Assembly: GCA_003024985.2 (NCBI GenBank)
Contig: PXIH01S0018456.1
Length of the DNA stretch: 12,946 nt
From: Euperipatoides rowelli
Lineage: Eukaryota > Onychophora > Udeonychophora > Euonychophora > Peripatopsidae
Reading direction: 5' to 3' (one strand)
Each line of letters opens with the position of its first letter. Position 1 is the stretch's first letter. Below the pieces are notes generated by a model that saw only the letters and a list, made by a program, of their open reading frames with translations, was not told the DNA's origin and made no database searches. The translations under genes were made by a program, and so were the position numbers. Positions 1 to 12,946 of this stretch are shown here, in pieces.

Positions 1-676
1 GGGGAATTCCTATGGAGATTGGCAAGAGTGAAATTTTGACCTATGATAATTTTTTTAAAATATTAAAAAAAAATTATTTCGGGTTCTGAAACTTGTGAAT
101 TAAACCAAGTAGACATTCTTATGAATATGGGGTGTATGTTTGTAGTAAAAATGTCACCACTGTGATTTTTTTTGTAAATATTTAAAGTTTGCACATAGTG
201 TAGAAAATTTTAAAATAGTTACAGTACAGTATTTAGATTTTGAGTTATTTAAATTTAGTTATTTAAAGTCCAGAATGATTGAATAATTTTTTTGAGGGAG
301 TGCCCACTTTCTTATGGTGCGAAACTACTTGAATTTTTAAATTGTGAAATTTTGGATTTTTTTTTGTAGAGAATGTTTCGACTTTGATGTGCAACCCTGT
401 ATTTGTAGCAAACTGTCAATGCATTAATGTATGGTTAATGAAAGCTAGAGTTCTTGTTATTTTGAAGCTATGATAAATCTGAAATTTAACTTCAATTGAT
501 CTGGAAATTTGGTTGCATGTTCTTCATGTAATTCATGGACTAATTAAGGGTATGAAATTTGCCCTGAATTGAAACCTACTTAGATATATGCACTAATTGA
601 AAGCTTCGCTTGTCTAAATGTGCATTCAATTTGTAAACAGTATTTCAAGATGGGCACCAGAAGTTGGTTCATCGCT

Positions 677-700
677 TGGATTTGTTTGTAAACAAATCCA
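677..700. repeat. 24-bp near-perfect palindrome
   Basis: TGGATTTGTTT and AAACAAATCCA are exact 11-base complements around GT. Related TTTGTAAAC / GTTTACAAA strings occur nearby at about 632-640 and 859-867. Confidence 0.9.
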
Positions 701-865
701 CTCTTTTCTATGTTTATGCTTCGAATTAACTTTAAATGGATGAAAAAATTAGTTGTTTGGCTATGGACTTGAATAGTTTAGTTAAATTGCTTACAAATCA
801 TGTTTGGACTATGTAATTTAATGTGATTTGTCTACGTTTAGGATTTTGAGGCAGACATTGTTTAC

Positions 866-1125
866 AAACCAATAGAATTTGGACAACACTTCGTCACGAG
901 TGATGGATAATTATTATACATACCACCCATAATATTGTGTGAGTAATCAGCTGTCAAATAACGATCGAGGATTAGTCGAATAGCCTAGGATTGATGAGCA
1001 GCCGATCGAGAGCTAATTGTCCATGCACCTGGGAAATAAACTTTTCTCTTGAACACAACTTTGGGCCCGGTCTAAAAGACGAACCCCTACTCGAAAGAAC
1101 CTGGACTCTGCAATAAGCTGTTATA
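866..1125. other. LTR-like patch, unassigned
   Basis: From about CACTTCGTCACGAGTGATGG to AACCTGGACTCTGCA the sequence is richer in GC than its surroundings. It carries an AATAAA at 1035-1040 followed by CTTTTCTCTTGAACACAACT and a C-rich tail, an arrangement seen in solo LTRs. I could not find TG...CA ends with a target duplication, so this is a suggestion only. Confidence 0.25.
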
Positions 1126-2084
1126 AAGTCAGTATGTTGTTTTGATATTTTAGTGACTGATTTCAAAAGACTTTATAAAAAAATTTAAAAACTGAAATGA
1201 ACTATTCCAATGCAACAATAGCACAACCCATGATAGTACAAAGAAAATCATTCAAATTCACATATTATTGAAAATTATTGACATCTTCTTTATTTAGTCG
1301 GATCAATTAACACTACTTCTGAAATCAGCCGTGTTCACTTACTGTATATATAAACTGCAACACGAGTTGTTTTCTCCTGGACATTTAGTCAATTTTTCCT
1401 TATTTTTATATTACAAAATTTAACTGTAACCTCCACGCTGGGCTATGTTTATATTTAAGGTTATTAGTTAATTATATGTGCGAGTGTGAATTATTTAAAA
1501 AATTTCAATAAAAATTGGCCAAATAAAATTTCAATAAATTGAAAATTACAAATTTTGTTAATTTGCAAATTGTTTTACAGTATATTGTTAACTCATAAGT
1601 TTAATTTTTTTATATATAAACTGGAATTTTATTTATATTGAATAAATACTTGGAAAAGAAAAGAATATCTTGCTAAGCATACCGTATATGCCAGGGTTTG
1701 TCTTCTTTTACCTTTGTCCCCATGAAAACTTAGGATTGATTATGTAGTACTGTGTTTATTTGATATGTTATCTTTGCGTATTAGCCGGGTGGTTGTACTA
1801 ATCCATCTATCAGGATTGGGAATACAGCATGATAACAATATTTATGTACTGTATTATTTGCTTGATTCATGTGCTGGAGAGTCGATTGATCTTTTTGCGC
1901 GGTGTTGAGATTTTTGTCATGGCTTTGTTGATCAAAGTCATGGCAATGTGGTTTAATTAGCCATGTTATGTAAACACTGTGAAAACTGATCACATGTTCT
2001 CGAGCGAATGAATAGGTCAAATATATGTTGCAGGTTTATTTAAATAAGCATGTATAATATTTATTTAAACTTATTGCAAGTTGA

Positions 2085-2242
2085 ACTACCTGTCATTCTC
2101 GGAGGGTCGTTCGGTCCGGCCCAACGAGATCATCTTGCTAGACCTGTTGGTGGTGTTGGATATAGTGAACGACCCGAAGAGTAATGTCCTGGTTTCCCGT
2201 TAGCCGTGCAGCTGCAAGTCTCAAGAAAGTCCGGAAGCCTTT
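2085..2242. other. GC-rich island, probable unidentified mobile-element fragment
   Basis: About 150 bases of balanced composition stand out sharply from AT-rich flanks. GGGTCGTTC near the left is the exact reverse complement of GAACGACCC about 60 bases on, and the island ends in GTCCGGAAGCC followed by five T. Just inside the left end, GGTCG-TTCGGTC-CGGCC would fold like a tRNA T-arm with its 7-base loop, but no complete tRNA can be built around it. A SINE-like or LTR fragment is possible; I do not recognise the family. Confidence 0.4.
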
Positions 2243-2370
2243 TTGTTTCATTTTATATTTAGTAAGCAAATACTCCCCTTGCTCATATATTATTAAGACA
2301 TTTATTTACATGTTGTTTCAAGTTAATAAACAGTATTTTATTTAGAAATATTGGTCTACCGTCTTTCTCG

Positions 2371-2398
2371 TAACAAATGTAGAAAACTACGTTTGTTA
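2371..2398. repeat. 12-bp inverted repeat hairpin
   Basis: TAACAAATGTAG and CTACGTTTGTTA pair at 11 of 12 positions, the exception allowing a T-G wobble, around AAAA. It follows a GTCTTTCTCG string. Confidence 0.85.
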
Positions 2399-2717
2399 TA
2401 ATATGGCGATAAAAGATCTTAACATCCTTAATATCTCCGTGTTTAGTTTATCAGAATTTTAGTAGTCTTTATTCCAGGGTATTAATTTTTCTAATTTTTC
2501 TGGTGATTGTTATTATTATCTGCAGGAATATTTTATACGCTTTCAGGAGACATTTTGAAATAGTAGAAATATTTTCTGAAAGGGACTCACAAAAACGGGG
2601 GTAAATTAGTTTACAAAAATTAGTAGACTATTACGAGTGACTGTAAAATTGGAGTAATAACAATCATTATATCAGCCTATTGCTGAATAAATTAATACAC
2701 AATCTATGACATACACT

Positions 2718-2740
2718 ATATACTGTATAATACAGTATAT
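2718..2740. repeat. 23-bp inverted repeat of the TACTGTA motif
   Basis: ATATACTGTAT (2718-2728) and ATACAGTATAT (2730-2740) are exact reverse complements around a single A. The site pairs two copies of the dispersed TACWGTA motif. Confidence 0.93.
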
Positions 2741-2755
2741 TACACTGCCCACATA

Positions 2756-2940
2756 AAATCATTAAAGTTTTCTTGAAGGAGGGGTATATGGGGTAATTCC
2801 CCCCCAACCTCCCTGCCAAAAAAAAAAGTATCTCTCCACTTGTTAAATCTGCCCCTGCACACAGCTGAGGGATGCCCGCCTCTCAAAAAGTGCTCCTTTC
2901 ACTTTGATTTTACCCTGCCCTTTTTTTAAAATGTGTAGGC
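2756..2940. other. Mixed GC-rich patch, possible old repeat fragment
   Basis: It contains GGGGTAATTCCCCC, an A10 tract at 2819-2828 and a run of moderate-GC sequence (CTGCCCCTGCACACAGCTGA, GATGCCCGCC) unlike the flanks. No ends, duplications or open frame are visible. Confidence 0.3.
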
Positions 2941-3552
2941 AGCTCTAAGGGTCAATGTTTTTAAAAATTTAAAACTAATTTCAGGAAATACAGGATTCAG
3001 TTCAAAAACCTATCTTCAGTTATAATTTAGAAGAGAGCTACTGTAAAAGGACAATTTTAACATCTATTTGTTTTTTATTGGGATGGGGTGAGATAAAAGC
3101 ATTTTTATATGTTCATTGTAATGAATGTGGCTTTTTTTTTTTTTTTTTAAATTTATATATTTTTTTTAAAAAAAATTATTATTTTTTACATAATGTACAT
3201 TAATATTTTTGTTCTGTTAAAGTCCTGAATTTTTACACTTATTTTAGGTATTTATGGTATTGCTGACATGTTTATATTGCATTTACAGTCTAGTAAATTT
3301 TTTCGAGTTTAATAGAGCTTAGACTTGTTCTGATCAACTAATTGAACTATTGTAGGATGTATTGAACCAGCTCTAATTACTGTATTTTGCATAGTATTTA
3401 AAGAAATTATTTTTAAAAGTTGTGTGAATTCATGATTACTTAATCTTATTTAGACTTGAATTAATAATAGTTTCTGGTGCATGTTGATTAGATTGCTAAA
3501 TAATGGTTTGCATGGTAAAAAGACATGCTCTGAAAGCAATTTTGAATTCTAA

Positions 3553-10336
<6,784 letters not shown>

Positions 10337-10585
10337 GTTAGTTTTAAACAGAAATAACATTCTTTTTTTTTTTTTTTTTAATTTTTTATTATTAACTGCT
10401 GCTTCTATTAAAGTTGGTTAGTACAAGTGGTTAGTGAGTACACTGGGCTGGCTACTAGGGTGAGTCATTAGTTAACTCTACTATGATTGGTGGGGTTTCC
10501 ACCATCTATTAGAGTTTGTATGTTATAGCATTCAAAACACAATTAGAAAATTAATTTAATGAAATAATAAGTTTATTATTTTTAA

Positions 10586-10807
10586 TATACANTATATTGT
10601 AGATTTCAAATTTACAAATAATAAAAAGGCCATGTTTTGCAGCATTTTAAAGTTATCTTGATAACTTTTAAGTTCATATGCTAGTTTTTCAAAAATTAAT
10701 TTGTGAAAAACATATAAACAAACTTTTTTCAAGATGAATACCCTAAAAATGCTGCAAATAATGGTCTTTTTTTTTTTTGTAAATTTGAAATCTGCACTGA
10801 ATGTATA
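10586..10807. mobile_element. Foldback / long-TIR MITE-like element, about 222 bp
   Basis: The left arm beginning AGATTTCAAATTTACAAA at 10601 is matched by the reverse complement of 10745-10793, which begins AGATTTCAAATTTACAAA and continues with matching GGCCAT/GACCAT and TTGCAGCATTTT blocks. Similarity continues outward to TATACA (10586) and TGTATA (ending 10807), and inward to TATCTTGA paired with TCAAGATGA, giving imperfect arms of roughly 80 bases. The centre folds further: AAAGTTATC-TT-GATAACTTT at 10649-10668 and GTTTTTCA paired with TGAAAAAC near 10684-10711. There is no coding capacity. I could not define a clear target duplication, and an N at 10592 blurs the left boundary, so the superfamily is unassigned. 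Confidence 0.75.
10592..10592. other. Unresolved base (N)
   Basis: Single ambiguous base in the left arm of the foldback element, a likely assembly difficulty at a hairpin. Confidence 0.99.
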
Positions 10808-11777
10808 GCCTACTTATTTAATTTTTTTTTAATAAAATATTTAACTATATGGTAATGGTCGATAATCTCTAGGTCAGCACTACAATATAATGAGTAAGGT
10901 ACTACAGTAGATACCGCTTATTAAACTCACTGTTAATCGTTTCAGCCATTACAGTATAAGATTCAAAATGGCTAAACCAAATTAAATGTATCAACTCCAT
11001 GTTAAAATTACCATTATAGGAATCACAATTTCAACTTAACCTATAGTTGCCTAAGTATGTTTTTAAACATTTTAATTACTGTATATCCAAATTCTCATTA
11101 AAAATAACAAATGAAAATCTGATTTTTTTAAAAAATATACTTATTGTACTTTAAATGTAGTTTTTTTTTTTGCTTAAAAATTCGTTTATAATTAAGTAAA
11201 TGTCAATTTTGTAAAAATATTTAAATTTGAATGCTAGCCTATGGCATATGTTACAATTGTGACTGAATTTAAATTTCTAAAAAATATTTAGACTCCTAAT
11301 TACATGCTACTGAAAGCCTGTTTTCATTTTCAAGTTAATTAAAGATCATTAGAATTTTTTTTTTATCTAGTTTAATTTATTGTATACAAAGCCACAATAA
11401 ATAGATCCAAGTTTTACTAGCAATACACCACTCCTCCCTTTCAGTCAGACTCATAGCTTTTGACTTTGATTTCTATTTGTCAATCATCTAAACAATTAAA
11501 CTGAACATAATTGACATAGCAAGACAAAATATCTCCCAAAAGTTTCCACAAATTTTCTTATAGTTATAGTATGTTGGCCTAAAAATTAACTTTGTAGTCA
11601 ATTGACATTCAATAATTGTGCAGGCAGTTTGTAGCTAACATGATTTCTTGTGCAAAAATATTCATTAAAAAAAAATAATAAATCTAACAATTTCCAAGTA
11701 TTTGAATGTTTATTCATCAAAAAAACAAACATATCACCTAGATAGGTTAAAAATATGACATTTGTTAAATGGTGAAC

Positions 11778-11791
11778 TCCGATATATCGGA
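11778..11791. repeat. 14-bp perfect palindrome TCCGATATATCGGA
   Basis: Self-complementary with no spacer and carrying two CG dinucleotides in CpG-poor surroundings. Function unknown. Confidence 0.9.
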
Positions 11792-12946
11792 AATGTACCT
11801 TTTTAGAGGGGTGATTTTTAACTATATATTCAACTTTAAAACAACAAGTCTGTCACTGAATAAGATCATGTGACATGAAATTGTCCAATAATGATCATTC
11901 TAACATCTGAGAATCAGAAAAATGTGAATTTGCATATGATTTAATTTAAAAGCCGCTCTAAATGCAAGCATCCACAAGTTAGTGGTTCGGACAGTCTTTT
12001 ATAATTAGAAAAAAAGAGGAATGTTTGGTCTCTGTTTGCAAGTGTTTCAGACCACCTAGAGAGTTTATTTTAATAGGAAACAAATCTTAACCTTTTTCTA
12101 CATAAAAAATAAGTTTAAGAAAGAATACTGTATATAGATAATTTTAGAATTTTCATTATTATCACGTTATGGTGGCTGCAGCTATCCCATACAAATTTCA
12201 TGTTAAATGTACAGTACATAAGACTTGTCGATGTTAAAAAAAAAACTATTTCTTAAGTTTAAATGAATTTTTATGTAAAAAAAAAAAACATACAATTAAA
12301 TAAACTACAGTACCGGTATATAAAAACATAAATCAGATTTTTATTCATTATTTTTAAAGCAAGGATAATGAGAATTTTAATATTTACAGTCACAAACAAA
12401 ATGCAAATTGCTTTTTTTTTTAATAAATTGATAAATCCTTTTTTTTTTCTCCAAATGCTCATAATTAAAGCTAATATTTGACCTACAGCAATATTTTATG
12501 ATTTGAATTAAAGCTAATATGTACTGTACTTCAATATTATAGTAATGGTTTTATAATAATAATAAAAGGTTAAAATAGTGAAATATGTCATCCAAACAGA
12601 ATATTGTTTTAAAAAATGGATTTTTTTTTTTCCTTTTAAAATTCAATGTTACAAAATTTCAATATACTTAAACATATTAAATATAAAAAAAAAACAGCTT
12701 AAAGCACATTTAATAATGGAGTGATTTATTAGCAAGCACTATTATTGTTATAAAGGTTTGCTTGCCGTTAGACAAGAATGAAAGATGTGAGGCTCAAAAA
12801 TTGGATTTTTTTTTTCAAAAATGCTGTATGTCTCAAAAGTTTCAGTAAATGTGATATAAATATCTGATTTGTCTGTTAAACAAAACGGAGAAGTTAACAA
12901 ATAGACTGACAAATTTAAGAACTTAGATGATATAAGTGAAAGTAGT

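Larger units (their letters stand above)
10337..12946 (+). other. OGT: Start of the next OGT intron, at least 2,610 bp, phase 0
   Basis: It begins gttagt after NLCLEK. No continuation of the catalytic domain was recognised up to the window end. Contents are T17 at 10363-10379, the foldback element at 10586-10807, a 14-bp perfect palindrome at 11778-11791, many T10-T13 and A10-A12 tracts, and about seven copies of TACWGTA. From 10808 to 11777 and from 11792 to 12946 I see otherwise featureless AT-rich sequence. Confidence 0.85.

Noticed and set aside
1781-2020. 79-codon minus-strand open frame
   Set aside because: No domain, no codon bias and no neighbouring exon support; length is within chance expectation.
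2103-2122. T-arm-like fold as evidence for a tRNA gene
   Set aside because: There is no matching acceptor, D or anticodon arm upstream; at most a fragment or coincidence.
1425-2375. LTR pair or solo LTR running from TGTAACCTCC to CTCGTAACA
   Set aside because: The only shared flank is a TAAC string that overlaps the supposed ends, and the termini do not form TG...CA with a duplication.

Overview
The window reads as animal nuclear DNA. It is very A+T-rich (roughly 70% by eye), lacks long open reading frames, and carries short exons with canonical GT..AG introns plus scattered non-coding mobile-element debris. Two unresolved bases (N at 8380 and 10592) suggest a draft assembly. The only gene I can support is an internal piece of O-GlcNAc transferase (OGT, nucleocytoplasmic UDP-GlcNAc:protein O-GlcNAc transferase) on the + strand. 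The exon protein sequence is very close to the animal OGT consensus. The long, AT-rich, repeat-bearing introns fit an invertebrate, but I cannot name the phylum from this sequence.

Layout. 1-3641: no exon recognised, probably intron or upstream DNA, with LTR-like and GC-rich patches near 0.87-1.13, 2.09-2.24 and 2.76-2.94 kb. 3642-3795: first visible exon (TPR repeats). 3796-9726: a 5.9-kb intron containing a non-autonomous hAT-like DNA transposon (6723-7787, 8-bp target duplication matching 7/8) inserted in an older G-rich repeat. 9727-9828: second exon, exactly 34 codons, one TPR unit long. 9829-10156: a compact 328-bp intron. 10157-10336: third exon, from the end of the TPR superhelix into the N-terminal catalytic region. 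10337-12946: the start of another long intron with a roughly 220-bp foldback element at 10586-10807. The three exons give 145 full codons in one continuous frame; the rest of the superhelix and nearly all of the catalytic domain lie outside.

What stands out. Both fully visible introns are phase 0 and interrupt the TPR at the same repeat position (between positions 12 and 13), so the middle exon is one circularly permuted TPR. A 7-base palindrome-like motif, TACWGTA with its relatives TACCGTA and TACCGGTA, occurs far more often than composition predicts and is absent from the exons. Both mobile elements are defined by inverted repeats rather than coding sequence. I found no new multi-gene system, CRISPR array, operon or RNA gene; the notable non-coding signals are the hAT-like element with its internal 46-bp palindrome, the foldback element and the TACNGTA motif family.
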